Below, in pieces: positions 25,601 to 40,600 of a DNA stretch of 64,000 nt. Below the pieces are notes generated by a model. It made no database searches. It was not told the origin of the DNA and worked only from the letters and a program-made list of their open reading frames with translations. This DNA is from Trichoderma breve (lineage: Eukaryota > Ascomycota > Sordariomycetes > Hypocreales > Hypocreaceae): NCBI RefSeq assembly GCF_028502605.1, contig NC_079233.1:1364001-1428000 (forward strand), read 5' to 3'. Numbering within the stretch: position 1 is the first letter of the stretch; each line of letters starts with the position of its first letter. The translations under genes were made by a program, and so were the position numbers.

Positions 25601-28600
25601 GCCTTTGTGGCCATCTTCGGTCAGAATTAATCTCTTATCGAGTTCAACATCGATTTGTAGAACGTCACTGATAAGGTTCGAGCAGAGCTTTGCATTACGG
25701 GATGATGTCAATACCAGTGTAGAGCGCGTCTGGCTTATCACCTGTCGTAGTCTCTGCTCTGGATAAGAAGGATCTAATGGAACCCATGCAGCACCCGCTT
25801 TGTTGATTGCAATGATAGCAACGAAATGCCAAACCGACTTTTCGAAACAGACGTGAATGAGGGTATCTGGTTGGATATTGTAGTTCTTGACAAGATAGTG
25901 AGCAAGTCGATTTGCAGACTCGTTAAGTTGTCTATACGTCAAATCGCCATCCCAAGCAGAGATTGCTAGCGCGTTAGGCTCACGATGAGCTTGGGCTTCG
26001 ATAAGTGTGTGGACACAAGTGTCCATGATTTCTGGTACCGCTGGGTTAAATTTCATAGACTGCTCAACATCCCACTCAGATGTAATAGAGAGGTCCTTTA
26101 ATAATAGCTTAGGACTTAAGAGCTGAGAAATAACGTGCTTTAATTGATTTGAGAGTGTAACAAGCTGCTGTTCAGAAATAGCAAGTTTCTTGTATATGAA
26201 AACGAGCTTGTCACCAGTTTCATGCAAGTGGGCTTGAATGACGAGAGGATAAGTGAAATAGCTCTCTAATGATTCGCCTGCTGAATCATCAGACTGTGCA
26301 ACAAGAAGAGCCTGATCATCCCCGTTGACACTCGACAAAATTTGTCTGGGCTGGATCACGAGTAGGCTGGAAAAGTCACAAGCGTCTTTCGCATCATCAC
26401 TCAACTTGGCGATATTATGCAAACCAAATTGCTCATATGCAACCATTTCAGATGCCTGTGCTTGAATATCCTCCAGAAATTCAGATATATCTTTTTGGCG
26501 ATCCAAGTGAATCCTAACAGGAATCGTTGCAATGGCTGGACCAGGCATTTCCGCTAATCCAGCAACCGGCGCTTGACGACCCGAGACAGTTGTACCAAAG
26601 CAAATGTCATCCGCATCACAATAGCGAGCAAGCACGATCGCCCAGGCCGCCCGTAAAATTGTTGCTTTCGTAATACTGGCAGAAAGTTTGGGCATCAGGA
26701 TCTCGGATTCGAAATTCCCGGTACTGTTGGAGCCAGCAGGTTGCTCACTCGAAGCCAGTCTGTTCGGATAGCTGGCCTTCTTTGCGTTATTAAGCTGACC
26801 AAGCCAATATTCGCTTGCCGATTGGTGATCAATATTTAGAGTATATTGGATGAAGCGCGAAAACGGTTTCAGTTCATTGACTCGAATCCCGTTATAGTTA
26901 TTCTCCAGTGTTTCAAGTACCAAGCGCATCGTCCATCCGTCGAATACTGCGTGATGCATTGTCAAGATGAAATGAACACCATCATGATGAGAAATGAGTG
27001 CATAGCGACATAACTTGGTGCCGTATTGCATATTAATGCCCTGCAAGGACTCAAGGTAGTCATCCAGAGATTGCGTACCCAGCGAATCCCACTCATTATC
27101 ATCTTTGATCACCGTCTGAATAGAGCAGCCGTCAACGAGCATGATCCGAGTTCGCAAATTAGGGCACATATCAATTGTTTTATTCCACGCAGACTTGAAT
27201 GAGTCCATATTTGCCGACTCAGAGAGGCGATAATGGAACCTGGCAATGTATGATCCTGGTTTTTGGATGGCCAATGCCATCAGTCCTTCTTGAAGCTTTG
27301 AACAAGGGTACGCGTCTTCAATGGTCATGTCATCGCGCAATCCCATGACAGATTTGGTATCATCAGCAAGAAGCGAGTTTAAGTTAGGTTGGTCTAACAT
27401 GCTGAATGGTTGTATAGTGCTGAAATCCTGGTCATCTCCGATAATGCTTTGAGCTCTCTCGGCTACACTGAGAAGCCGAGCATCATGAAAAATGTCCCTG
27501 GCACTAATAATAATTCCATTCTCACGAGCAGTAGAGACGAGTTGGATAACAGACATAGAATCGCCTCCAATTTGGAGGAAACTATCATCTCTTCCAATTG
27601 ATTCCGCTGGAATATGCAAAATGCCAGACCAGAGCTGCTGCAATCTTGTCTCCATAGGCGTTTCTGGAGTGCGTTTGCTACTATCAACCAGCGAATATGC
27701 TTCAAATTCTTCTCGGGAAAGCAATGTAGCCATTTGGATAAGTAATTTCCGGTCCAGTTTAGTCGATGTTGCAATTGGCATAAAGCTGCAGGGAATAAAA
27801 GTGCTCGGGACCATATAAGGTGGAAGAACCCCCTTTAGATGAGCAATCAGATCCTGAATCTGAGGCATAACCTCAACCCGTAAAGGTAAAAACACGCCTT
27901 TGCCTGCATCATCAACTGCCAGATGTGATGGGAGAGTACCATTACTGAAACAATAATAAGCCACCAGATGAGATGTCTCCTCCCGTTTCATAACATCAAC
28001 AGCAACTTGACGAACCCTAGGAAGGTGGGCAAATATTTGATGTTCGATTTCATGGAGCTCTATACGAAGGCCACGAATTTTGACTTGAGTATCTTTTCGA
28101 CCAAGATATTCCATTGTGCCGTCTGGATTGTAACGTCCCAAGTCACCCGTTCTGTAGAATCGACTCCAATCCCTCATATTGCGATTAGGTGCCCAAGGCG
28201 GGAGCGACGATACTATGACCTCTTGGGTCTGGGATGGATTGGCTAAATATTCTCTGAAGATAGTTGGTCCTTGGTATACAATCTCGCCGACACATCCTGT
28301 GGGAACCATTCGCATGGGATTATTTGGGTCTACAATGAACCAATTGCCTAAAATAGGCCGCCCAATAGTCATTGGGGATTCGTCCATGTCCTTCCACTCA
28401 TGTACGGAACCGGCAACGCATATCTCCGTCGGGCCCCAAGCATTAAATAGTCGTAGCTTTCCAATCCATGTTTCGAGAATATCTGAAGCTGCAGCCTCAC
28501 CACCTACAACAAGTCTCTCAACGCCAGGTATCTCTTCTGGCCTTAAGCTGCGAGCAACAGTTGGTGTAGCAAACACTGCATTTACGGAAGCTCTGGCTAT

Positions 28601-31600
28601 AAACCCAGCCAAATCGTTCATCTGTTCGTCCCAAGATGGCATACATACGCAACCACCCATGACGAGGGGTGCAATAATCTCAAGTACTGATGCATCAAAG
28701 ACGAACGAGGAAAACTGGAGCATTCTGGTATCGTTTGTAAAACCCACCCTCTGAGCCAGGGCCGTCTGGGATGTACACAGTGACTGGTGTTCAATAACGA
28801 CGCCCTTGGGTAAACCTGTTGTTCCAGAAGTGAATAATATGTAGGCAGCATCTTCTGGCGCTACAGCGACATCAGGTCGGCGCTCAGTTACATCCTTCAC
28901 CAAAGTCTCACAAGGACCGGATGATATCTCTAAGATTGAATCTGCCAAAGTTGCGCATTTTGAAGCATTTGTTGGAGAGGTTAAGATTAATGAGGAGCCA
29001 GTTTGTGAGATAATTTGCTGATATCTCCGAACTGGGTGGGTGGGATCAAGCGGCGACCAGGTTGCGCCAGCTTTGTTAATTGCTAAAATAGCCACAATAT
29101 ACCAGGCTGACTTGTCAAAACAGACATGAACAATATCGCCAATTTTAACATGAAGGCTGCTGATAAGATAGTTGGCTAGCCTATTTGCACAGATATCCAG
29201 TTGCTGGTAGGTAAAATCAGCATCCCATGCCTGAATAGCGTAAGATTCCGGGTGCTTCTTTGCTTCTTCTTCAATAAGAGAATGGATGCATTGTTTAATG
29301 GCTACAGGAGGGATGCCATTAGCTGAAGCCGCAAAGTCATGCTCCCAAGGTGCCTCAACTGAGATTTGAGACAAGAGCAGGTCATTTGCGGTGAGCAACT
29401 GCTCAGTCACATGCTTGAATGTGTGCGAAAGGCCCTGTAACTGGTGCTCTGCAATCACGGATAGATCACAATACAAATCAAGGTCAACACTATCATCAGA
29501 CAGCATGCATTGGGCAACAAGAGGATAGTTCAGGTAATTCTGAAGCATTTCTTCCTTGCTGCTTCCCTCAATTTCTGTCGTAAGGTCGAACAAAGTACCC
29601 TCATGACTCATTTGTTGAACCGGCTGAACAATAAATAAAGTTTTGAATGCGCAAGCAGCCTTGGCTTCGTCATTGAGATTTGAGATATTCTTCAGCCCGA
29701 AATGCTCATGGGGAACCATATCAGTAGCTTGGTACTGTATATCTTTTAGGAACGATGAAACAGATTGCTGACTGTCTATCCGGATACGAACGGGGACTGT
29801 GGCGACCACGAGACCGGGGATGGACTCTATGCCAGCAACTTCAGCATGGCGACCAGAGACACTGGAACCAAAACAGATATCATCCACATTATTGTATCTT
29901 GCCAGCACAATTGCCCATGCCGCTCGGATGACTGTTGCTTTGGTGATGTAGCTATTCGCTAGCTGTTTAAGGTTAACTGAAGTTGTCTGAAGCTTCATTT
30001 GCCGCTTTGAGTCGTTTGTATGTCCTTCGCTCCCCATTGGAAACGCTGCTGATTTTGCACCCTCCAGCTGAGCTGTCCAAAATTTGGCAGATGCAGCGTG
30101 GTCCATATTCAGGCTGTATTTGACGAACCTAGAATATGAATGGAGCGGAGAGACATCTGTTGCATCGTAATTGGCGTGTAAAGTACCCATGATCAACCGA
30201 AGCGACCAACCATCGAAGATCGAGTGATGCAACTTGAGGCAAAAGTATTTGGCACCACCATAGTCAATTAGAGAATACCCACAGAGTGGCAAGCCGTAAT
30301 CAATATCGAGACCTCGTTGGCTGTGTATGGGCAACAAGGTCTTCTCTTCGTCATTCCACTGACATCCGTTTTTAATGACGACTTGAATGGTTGAATTCTC
30401 CAGGATTACGATTCTCGTTCGTAAGGTTGCACAAATTTCGACAGTTCGATCCCAAGCTGAAATAAATCGTAGAACGTCAGCCTTTTCTGCCAAGCGAAAG
30501 CAGTATTTGGCTACATAAGCGCCTGGCTGTCTCATAGTTATGTTCATAAGACCCTCTTGCAATGAAGTGCAAGGGTATGCATCTTCAATAATCTGTCCCA
30601 TTGACAAATTGCATTGTAAATCGACTTCGCCACGTAGTAGAGCTTCGTGGGCTGACTGAGAGAGTAGGCTGAATGGCGGCGTTTCATCAGATGCTATGGT
30701 GCGGCTATCAATCAACGTCATCTTGGAAGCAACAACAAATAATCTTGGGTCATCAAACACGTCTTTGACAGAAATAGATACGCCAAACTTTCGAGCTTTT
30801 GAAACAAGTTGAATTGCCACCAGGGAATCACCACCGATCTGAACAAAGTTGTCACCACGACCGATGGATTCGGCGGGAATATCTAGTACTTCGGCCCACA
30901 GAGACTGAAGACGCCACTCCATTACAGTTGCTGGTGATTCCTTTGCCGTCACCGTGTCGGATAGCGAGTACGCCGCTAATTGGTCTCGACCAAGCAGTGC
31001 TGTGAGTTGTCGAAGTGATTTTCTATCCAGTTTAGCAGAGGTAATGGACGGCATAAACTTGCAGACAATGAACGTTGTGGGCACCATGTAGTGGGCTAGG
31101 GTTGTCTTGAGCTGTGCCACCGCGGTAGATATTAACTGCTGCATGTCGTCTGTGAGCGGAATGAAGATCTCATCGGGTGTTGCTGTCGGAGATATCGGTT
31201 TACAATCCAAATTGAAACAGAGGTATGCGACTAGTGTACTTCCGCTCTCAGTATTGGCCAATTCCACTGCAACCTGATCAACAGTCATTGCTTGTGAAAC
31301 CTGGTACTCTATTTCTCCAGCCTCGACTCTGTGGCCTCGAATCTTGATCTGCGTGTCCTGACGCGAGAAGTACTCGATGTTGCCATCTGGATTATAAAAG
31401 CATAAATCGCCGGTTTTATATAGTCGATCGCAGCCTGGAAGTGCTTGGCGTGGAATCCAGTTTGGCAAGTCAGAAATTATTGATGCCTTGGTTTTGTCTG
31501 GAGCAGCCAAGTATTCGCGTAGAAGTGTTGGGCCTTGGACAACCAGTTCGCCAACAATACCAGTAGCTGCTAACTGAGTTGGGTTCCGTGTATCAAGAAT

Positions 31601-34600
31601 CCAACAGTAGGCACCTAAGGGCTTCCCTATTACGGAGGGCGATTCATTCGCTGACTTCCACTCATGACTAGAGCTGATAACAACAGTCTCAGTAGGACCC
31701 CAACTATTGAATAGGCGCACTTTTCCGAACCACGCATTGTATACATCTTTGGTAGCCGGTTCACCCATCAGAGCGACTACTTCCAAGCTGGGTACCTCTT
31801 CCGGATCAATTGTGCGAATGTAAGATGGCACCAAGTAAGCCCAATTGACGTGGTTTTCCTGAATAAAACCAGTGATATTGTTCATTCTTGCCCAATCTGA
31901 TGGAATACAGACACAGGCGCCTGAAATCAACGAAGTGAAAATTTCGCCCACAGATACATCAAAGGTAAAGGCAGAAAATTGCAACATTCGAGCGGTGGCT
32001 GGTAATCCCAATCTTTTTGATATAGCGTTCAGACCAGTACATACAGCTGCATGCTCTAAAACAATGCCTTTCGGTGTACCAGTGGAGCCAGAAGTGAACA
32101 AGACATAAACGGTATTGCGAGGAGATACTGTCACAGCTGGATTGCTTGAACTGACCCCCGCGTCCACCAGCTGGTCATCAATTATACTATTCACTTCAAG
32201 TACATTCTTGATAACCTTGGCACATAATGCACTGTGAGTTGTTGAAGCTAACGCAAGTCTGGCGCCTGTCTGGTCAATAATTTGCTGGAGACGCTGCTCA
32301 GGATGGGAGGGATCTAACGGGACCCAAGCTGCACCAACTTTATTGATGGCGATGACCGAAATAACGTGCCAAATCGATTTTTCGAAACATACATGAATGA
32401 GATCTTCAACTTCAACAGAATATGTTTTGATAAGGTGATGGGCTAAGCGATTGGCGGCCTCATTCAGCTGACTGTACGTAAATTCTCCATCCGACGCGGA
32501 AATGGCGATTGCATTAGGGCGTTGGTCAGCTTGGATCTCGATGAGCGTATGAAGACAGGTATCCATGAATTCGGGTATTTCGTGATTGACTGCAATGGCC
32601 TTCTCGAGATCCCAAGGAGAAGAGAGAGCTACCTCTCGCAGAGGCGCATCGGGTAGCGATGCAAGCTGGCAGATGACGTGGCTCAGTTGATGGGCCAACG
32701 CTTCAGCCTGAGCCTCAACAAGTGCGTTTGAATCATAAACGATTGACAATTTGATCTTATCGTTAGAAAGATGTCCCTGGATAACTAATGGATAACTGAA
32801 GAAATTTTGAACAGAGTCGGCAGACGAATCGATCTCTTCATCTGCGGATACAAGAATAGCATCACTGTCTTCATTCATCGTGTCCTGTATTGGCTGAATA
32901 ATGAGGAGGCTAGAGAATCGACAGGCATCCTTAATATTTTCGCCCAGCTTCATAATGTTTGGTAAGCCATATTGCTCAAAGGGGATCATCTCTAATGCCT
33001 GATCTTGCACACTTCGAAGGAAGCCAGAAATAGGTTGATCTAAGTCGAAACGAATTCGGATTGGGACTGTAGCAAGTATAGGCCCAACCATGTTCATTAC
33101 ATGGGGAACTGGTGCCTGCCGGCCTGAAATTGTCGAACCAAAACAGATATCATCCGTATCACAGTACCGCGAGAGAACTAAAGCCCAAGCAGCTCGAACC
33201 AGTGTTGCGGTCGTTGTATTCGAGGCTAGCAGATTAGGGAGCTTAAATGATCTCTCAAAGATGTTGGTCATACCAGCCGAGGCCTGAGCGTCGGTTGGCG
33301 ATGGATAAGTCGCACGCTTGCTGTTCTCGAGCTGTGTGTTCCAATAATGTCTAGCATTATCCGCGTTCAAAGATCTGATGTAGCGAATAAAACGCGAGTA
33401 TGGCGGTAGAGGAGACACTTCCATCCCGGAATACACTCTCTGGAGTACTGTGAAGATGTTTTGATTAGACAAACCATCAAACACAGCGTGATGGATTGCC
33501 CATAGGAAATAGCAGTGCCCGTTCTCTTCCTCGACTAAGGTGGATAAAGACAAATTTGAGCCGCAGCGCATTTCAATAGAGCTATGCAATCGAATGACTT
33601 CATTGAGATTTTGATCACGAATAGAGGCAAAGTTGAATTCATCTTTCAATACGACTTGAATGTGTGTCCCATCAACGTAAATGATGCGCGTACGAAGATT
33701 GGTGCAGATTTCAGTGGTTCGTGCCCACGCTTTCTTGAAAGTATCGACATTAACATGGCGTGGTAATCGATAAACGAATTTGGCAATATAAGAGCCTGGT
33801 TGCTTAACTGCGAGAGCCATGAGGCCCTCCTGCATGCTAGTGCAGGGATAGGCATCTTCAAGAACAGCGTGCGGCAATGAGCATTGGTCACGCGCTTGAT
33901 CAGTAATTGCTTCCTTCTGACTATTTGATAACAGGCCAAAAGGTTGCATGTCATCAACGAGATCGTCTGCATTCACAGACACAGCGCTAGCCATTTCTTC
34001 CAGTTGTGGATTGTGGAAAATAGTGGCCACACTAAGACCAAGATGATGCTGCTGGGCTAGAGTAACGAGCCGGATTGCACTAATGGAGTCACCACCAATG
34101 CGCAAGAAGCTATCCCTTTTGCTAATATCGTCTGCCTTGATATGAAGGACTTCAGCCCAGAGATCTCGAAGCTTGAGCTCCATAGGCTCAGTTGGCGCTT
34201 CCCTCTCCTCTGTTCCAGGGGCAAATTGAGAACGCTCCTGATTTGTAATGTTTTGGGCAAGCTCTGATAGAGCACGACGGTTGACTTTCCCAGATGTCGT
34301 ATGATCAGGTTTGCCATCGAAGATAAGATAGGATGAGGGGATCATATAAGAAGGCAGAGCAATTGACAAGGTCATGTCTATGTCAGAAATTAATACCTTC
34401 TGTGCTTCAGATAGCGTATTGATCAATTTTAATGATGATTGCTTGTTTGGTGCAGTTTCATGCGTATACCATAAGAAAGCCAGGACGTGAGACTTGACAA
34501 CGTCAACAATAGCAGTCATTTCTGCTGGAAGCGCTTTTTGGATCTGCGATTCGATTTCTCCAAGTTCTATACGCTGGCCATGAAGTTTGACCTGCGTGTC

Positions 34601-37600
34601 TTTACGGCCGATGTAGTCATAAGTCCCATCAGCATTGCGCCGCACAAGGTCGCCAGTTCGATAAGCTCTGTTGGGAAAGCCGTGGGGTAGCCAGTCTGCT
34701 GAAAAGTCTTCAATCCAATTTGCTGCTTGCTCTGCGCAGACATTAAGATATCCTCGCGCCAGCATCGGGCCCTGGACGAGCAACTCTCCGATACAGCCAA
34801 CAGGAACAAGGTTGTGGATGTCACTTGGCTCGACAACCCAGAAAGCACTCGAAAGTGGTCTGCCTAGATTGGTCGATTTACCTGACCGTCCGACAGTCGA
34901 GTTCCAAGCGCAAATAGAAGCCTCGGCTGGGCCGTAGAGACCGTGCAGATCGGCGTAATCCTTCCACCTGTCGGCAGTTTTCTGGCTTATGGCCTCTCCT
35001 CCAAGGCAAACCACACGGAGTGTCGGAACGTCAGCAGGATTAAGAAGGTCGGCCACTGTTGGTGTAAGGAAAACCCAGTTAGCTTTGGTCCTGTTGATGG
35101 CGCCAGAGAGATCATTAAGTCGGTCATGATCTGATGGGACGCAAAGGCAGCCACCGCGCATCAGGGTAACCAAGGTATCTAAAACACCGACATCAAAGGT
35201 GTAAGCAGAAAACTGAAAAACGCGTGTACCAGGCCCAATTTGAAGATCATGTCCGTAGGCAGCTGCTGAAGAACAGAGAGCGTCATGCTGAATAACCATG
35301 CCTTTCGGTTTACCAGTACTACCAGACGTGAAAAGAACAACCGCTGCATCAGAAGGGCTTCCGGAGTGTTGTGAGGGGACAGTAGCCTCAGGCAAAGTGT
35401 CCAAGAACGGACCATCGATGGCAACAGTAGAAACATCTAGGTCTTTCATTGTAGACTCACAGCAAGGGCTTGTAAGAGTAATTGTCGCCTTGATATCATC
35501 TAGAATACTTTTGAGACGACTTTGTGGTGCTTTCGGGTCAAGCGGGACAAAAGCACCGCCAGCCATTTCCACTGCAATCATCGTCACAACAGCCCAGATA
35601 GATTTAGGAAAGCACACAGGCACAAGCACCTCTGGACCCACGCCAAGCTGTTGAAGCTTTGTAGATAGGCGAGAAACTAGCGTTCCAAGCTCAGCATAGG
35701 TAAGTTCACCGTCCCACGACGCTACGGCGGGTGAATCTGGGTAGGCGCGGATTGCATCCTGAATCAGCCAGTGGGTGCAAGATTGCGTAGAAGTTATTGA
35801 CAATTGCGAATCAACGGCATGCTTAATGTCCCAGTCTCCGACAAGAGAGATTTGTCCAAGACACACATCATTAGCAAGCTGCTGAATGACGTGCTCAATC
35901 TGGTATGAGAGCGCTTCGACTTGCTTCTGTGTCAATACTGCTGGATTGAAGAATAGGCGCTGTTCCACGTTGTCACCAGCGATTCCATAGATAAGAACAA
36001 GAGGATAGTTGAAGTATGATTCCATCGTGTCTTCGGTTAAAGCCCTCTCAGCTTCTCCAGACAAGAGTATTGCATCCTCGGAATCATCTCCTGAGGAAGT
36101 GGGGGGTTGAATCACGAGTAAACTGGAGAAATTGCAAGCTGCCTTCGCCTCAGTGCTCACATTCGCTATGTTTTGTATTCCGAACTGTTCAAACTGAACC
36201 ATTTCTGCGGCTTGTTTCTGAACACTGAGAAGGAAGTCTGAAGCCTTTGTTAGGCTATTGAGGTGGACACGGACTGGTACGGTGGCAATTGCCAGTCCTG
36301 GCATCACTTCTAGACCATGAACTGGTGCTTGGCGGCCAGAAATGGTTGTGCCAAAAGTGATATCGTCGCTATCACTGTAACGGGCAAGAACAATTGCCCA
36401 AGCCGCGCGCAGAACAGAAGCCTTGGTGATTGATGAACGTTCTCTATAAGGCAGAGAAATAGTTCTTCGGTGCACCTGGGTAGATTGGCCTTCGTTTACA
36501 GCAGTTGGCCCGTTAATAACTGGGAATGTGGCCCGTTTAGAGCCATGAAGTTCGTCATGCCAGAATTTGGCCGCAGCGTCGTGATCGAGAGATAATGTGT
36601 ATTTGATGAATCCACGGTACGGTTGCAGCGGCGTCATTTCTGTGTTCTTGTAAACTGACTCCAGGGTACTCAGAATGATTTGAATAGTCCATCCGTCATA
36701 AATAGCGTGATGAGCTGACCAGATGAAATAGTTCGCCTCCTTATCGTGCAAGATTGCATACCAACAGAGAGGGGTGCCGTAGGTCATATGAGAGTATTGG
36801 TCTGAGCGGAGAAGGGAAGAGAGGGTCTCGTTATCTGTTGCCCTCCAGTATAACAAATCTTTAACCAATAACTGGATTGATGAACCATTGAAGAGAATTA
36901 TTCTCGTACGTAGGGCATCACATAACTCGACAGTTTTATTCCAGGAAGCTTTGAATCGCTCAATATCAACGTGGCTTGGCAATTTGTAGACATACTTTGC
37001 CACATATGATCCTCGCTGCTTGACCGATAATGCCATAAGGCCCTCTTGCAAAGATGTGCATGGATATGCATCTTCAATGGCATTTTGTGGGATATCGCAT
37101 TGATCAGCCGCTTGCCTGATGATTGCATCTCGAGTCAACTCTGGCAGAAGGGTAAATGAGGATATGATTTCGTTCGCTTTCTCGATGTTGTCGCTGAGAA
37201 TTGCCTTCGATGCAACCATGAGCAGCCTTGAATCGTCAAAAACATCCTTCACGTTTAGATAAATGCCATCAGTTCTTGCTTTAGATACGAGGTGTATGGC
37301 GGAAATCGAATCTCCACCAATCTGTAAGAAGCTATCATCGCGACCAATAGAATCGACAGGTATTCTTAGGATGGACGCCCAAATTGATTGGAGCTTTCGT
37401 TCCATTGCCGTTTCCGGGGGGCGTTTGTTACTATCCAGGAGTGAATACATCGATATTTGGTCATGGCTAAGCAGAGATACCATCTGACGAAGAGCCTTCC
37501 TATCGAGTTTCGTGGACGTGATAGAAGGCATGTATTTGCACATGATGAAAAGAGTAGGTATCATATAATTGGGAAGGACCACTTTCAGCTGACCTATCAT

Positions 37601-40600
37601 TGCGGCAAGTAACGGTTGAAGCTCAGAGGTAAGTGGCAAGAAAATGTCATCTAGATTAGCCTGTGCGTCTGACGATGAACGAATCTCTTCGCTGAAGCAG
37701 AGATATGAGACCAAGTTGGAGCCGCCATCAGAAGTTAATACATCCACAGCAACTTGACGAATGCCTTCCAAGCTTTCACGAATTCGATGTTCAACTTCAC
37801 TAAGCTCAACTCGTAAACCACGAATCTTTACTTGTGTATCTCTGCGGCTGCAGAACTCGATAGTTCCGTCCGGGTTATACATAGCAAGATCACCCGATTT
37901 GTAGAAGCGTGTCCATTGAGGTGCTCTTTGCAATGCCCAATTGGGCAGTGACGTAATAACAGATAACCTTGTCCGCTCAGGGTCATCAAGATACTCACGC
38001 AGAAGTGTTGGACCTTGTAACATAACCTCTCCAACGGTTCCAATGGGAGCCAACTGATCAGGGCGCTCGGGGTCAACGACCCAGCAGAATGCTCCGACGG
38101 GCTTGCCTACATTCAATGGTGATTCGGTATTTGACTTCCATTCATGCAGGGTGCTGAAGACACATGTCTCAGCTGGGCCCCAGCCGCTGATAAATCGCAC
38201 CTTGCCCACCCAAGTGTTAAAGACATCTCGGGGAGTAACCTCTCCACAAAGGAGAAGTAGCTCGAGAGTAGGGACATCCTCTGGTTTTAAGACTCTAATG
38301 AAAGAGGGTGTAAGGTAAGCCCAGTTCACACCAGTCTCTCGAATAAAGCCTGCAATGTCATTCATACGGGCCTGCTCCGAGGGGACGCAGATGCAGGCGC
38401 CCGATATAAGTGGTGCAATTATTTCTCCTATAGAGAGATCGAACACGAATGCTGCAAATTGAAGCATTCTAACGTTAGAATGAAGACCCAGACGCTTGAT
38501 AATCGCTCTCTGACTGCTGCAGACAGACCGATGTTCCATGACAAGACCCTTCGGGATGCCAGTGCTACCGGATGTAAATAGAACGTAGACTGCATTATTG
38601 GGTGATACTTTGGTGACCGGTGAGCTTGAGCTATATCCATCATTTCTCAATAACTGCCGGTCAAGAGAATCTGAAACCTCAACCACCAGTGGCACAAGCC
38701 CGCTGCATAGCGCCGCATGAGATTCTGATGTCAGTACCACTTGGGCTTTTGTTTGTGTAACAATTTGGCGAAGTCGCTCTGGAGGGTGAGATGGATCAAG
38801 GGGAACCCAGGCAGCACCAGCTTTGTTGATAGCTAAAATTGATACAAAGAACCAAGATGACTTGTCGAAGCATACATGGATGAGTTCGTCTAATTTGACC
38901 GCGTGCTGAGCCATTAAATAATGTGCTAAGCGATTGGCTGTGCTGTCCAGCTCAGCATATGTGAGGCTCCTGTCCCAAGCGCAGATTGCCGTGGCTTCTG
39001 GGGTCTCTAGAGCTTGTGATTCGAAAAGCTGATGGAAGCAGTTTTCCACTACCTCTGGCATCTCGGGATTGAAAGAAATCGCCTTTTGAAGATCCCATGC
39101 AGAAGCAATCGTGATAGCTCCAACATTGGACTGCAGGCCTAGGACAAGTTCCTTAGTTACATGTTGAAACTGATGTGACAATGCCACTATTTGCTCTTCG
39201 GAGAGGATTGCGGTGTTGTAGATGAGAACAAGTTGAGTAGAGTCATCGTGGAGATGTCCCTGTATAACGAGCGGATAGCTAAAATAATTTTGAAGAGCAT
39301 ATTCGCCAGTGCTAAGTTTCTGATCAACGGAAGTGAGGATTGCATCGCCATCGGTTAAAGGATCTAGAGCTTCTTTCGGCTGGATAACCAATAAGCTAGA
39401 GAACTCGCAGGCGTCTTTGGTGTTGCTGTTTAGTTTACGAATGTTTTGTAGACCAAATTGTTCAAATTCAACCATCTCCAGGATCTGTTCCTGAACCTGC
39501 TTCAAAAATGTAGCGACCGATATCTGCCGATCGACTCGAACTCGCAGGGGGACGGTTGCGATAGCTGGGCCCGGCATATTTATTATTCCAGGCATTGGGG
39601 CTTGTCGGCCTGATATCGTTGTGCCGAAACAGACATCGTCAGTATCGCAGTAGCGGGCAAGAAGAATAGCCCACGTAGCTTGGAGAATTGTAGCTCTTGT
39701 GACTCCTGGTAAGCTTGATTCGGGAAGATCAATGTCCATAACCATAGATCGAACGCTGCTCGAAGGCTCTGGTCGATTTTTACTGGCAACGGGGGGGAAG
39801 GAGGCTTTCTTCGCATCACGAAGCTGCTCTTCCCAGTAATTAGAAGCAGATTGGGAGTCGATATCCATGGTGTACTGAATGAATCGAGAATAGGCCGTCA
39901 ATGGTGTAAAGTTCATTCCTTTATACACATTCATAAGCGTGTCAAGGTAAACTCGGATAGACCAGCCATCAAATATCGTGTGGTGCATAGTCCAGATGAA
40001 ATGTATCTGATTGTTCTTCTCCTGGATCAACGCGTAACGGCAAAGGCGAGACCCGTAATCTACTTTTACTTGTTGGATTGACTGGCGGTAAGACGCCAGT
40101 GTCAAACCATCTGTATCGTCCCAAGTATCGCCATTGACCACTACTTGGATCGACGAGCCATTGAGTTGAACAATCCTTGTTCGTAGAATGCCACATAGTT
40201 GCATCGTTTTGTCCCAGGCCGCTTTGAAGTTGGAGACATTTACTTGGTCTGATAAGTGATAGTGAAAGCTCGTGATGTACGAGCCAGGTTGTTTCACTGC
40301 CAGAGACATGAGGCCTTCCTGCAGGTTGCTGCAAGGATATGCATCTTCAATGTCCATCGACGGCGTTAAGTTAAGCTCCTTTCTCATTTGTGGTGTTAAG
40401 AGGCCGTTTCGAACTTGTGGCTGCAAAAGGCTAAATGGCTTTGCTACTTCAGTTCGTTCTAAGGCAGCGTCAATAGAAACTGCTCGAAGAGCAACCGAGG
40501 ATAGACGAGAATCTTTAAAGATATCACTGGCTCGAAGTTCAATACCGGAATCGCGAGCTAAAGCAATAAGACGAATAATTGCAATAGAATCACCACCAAT

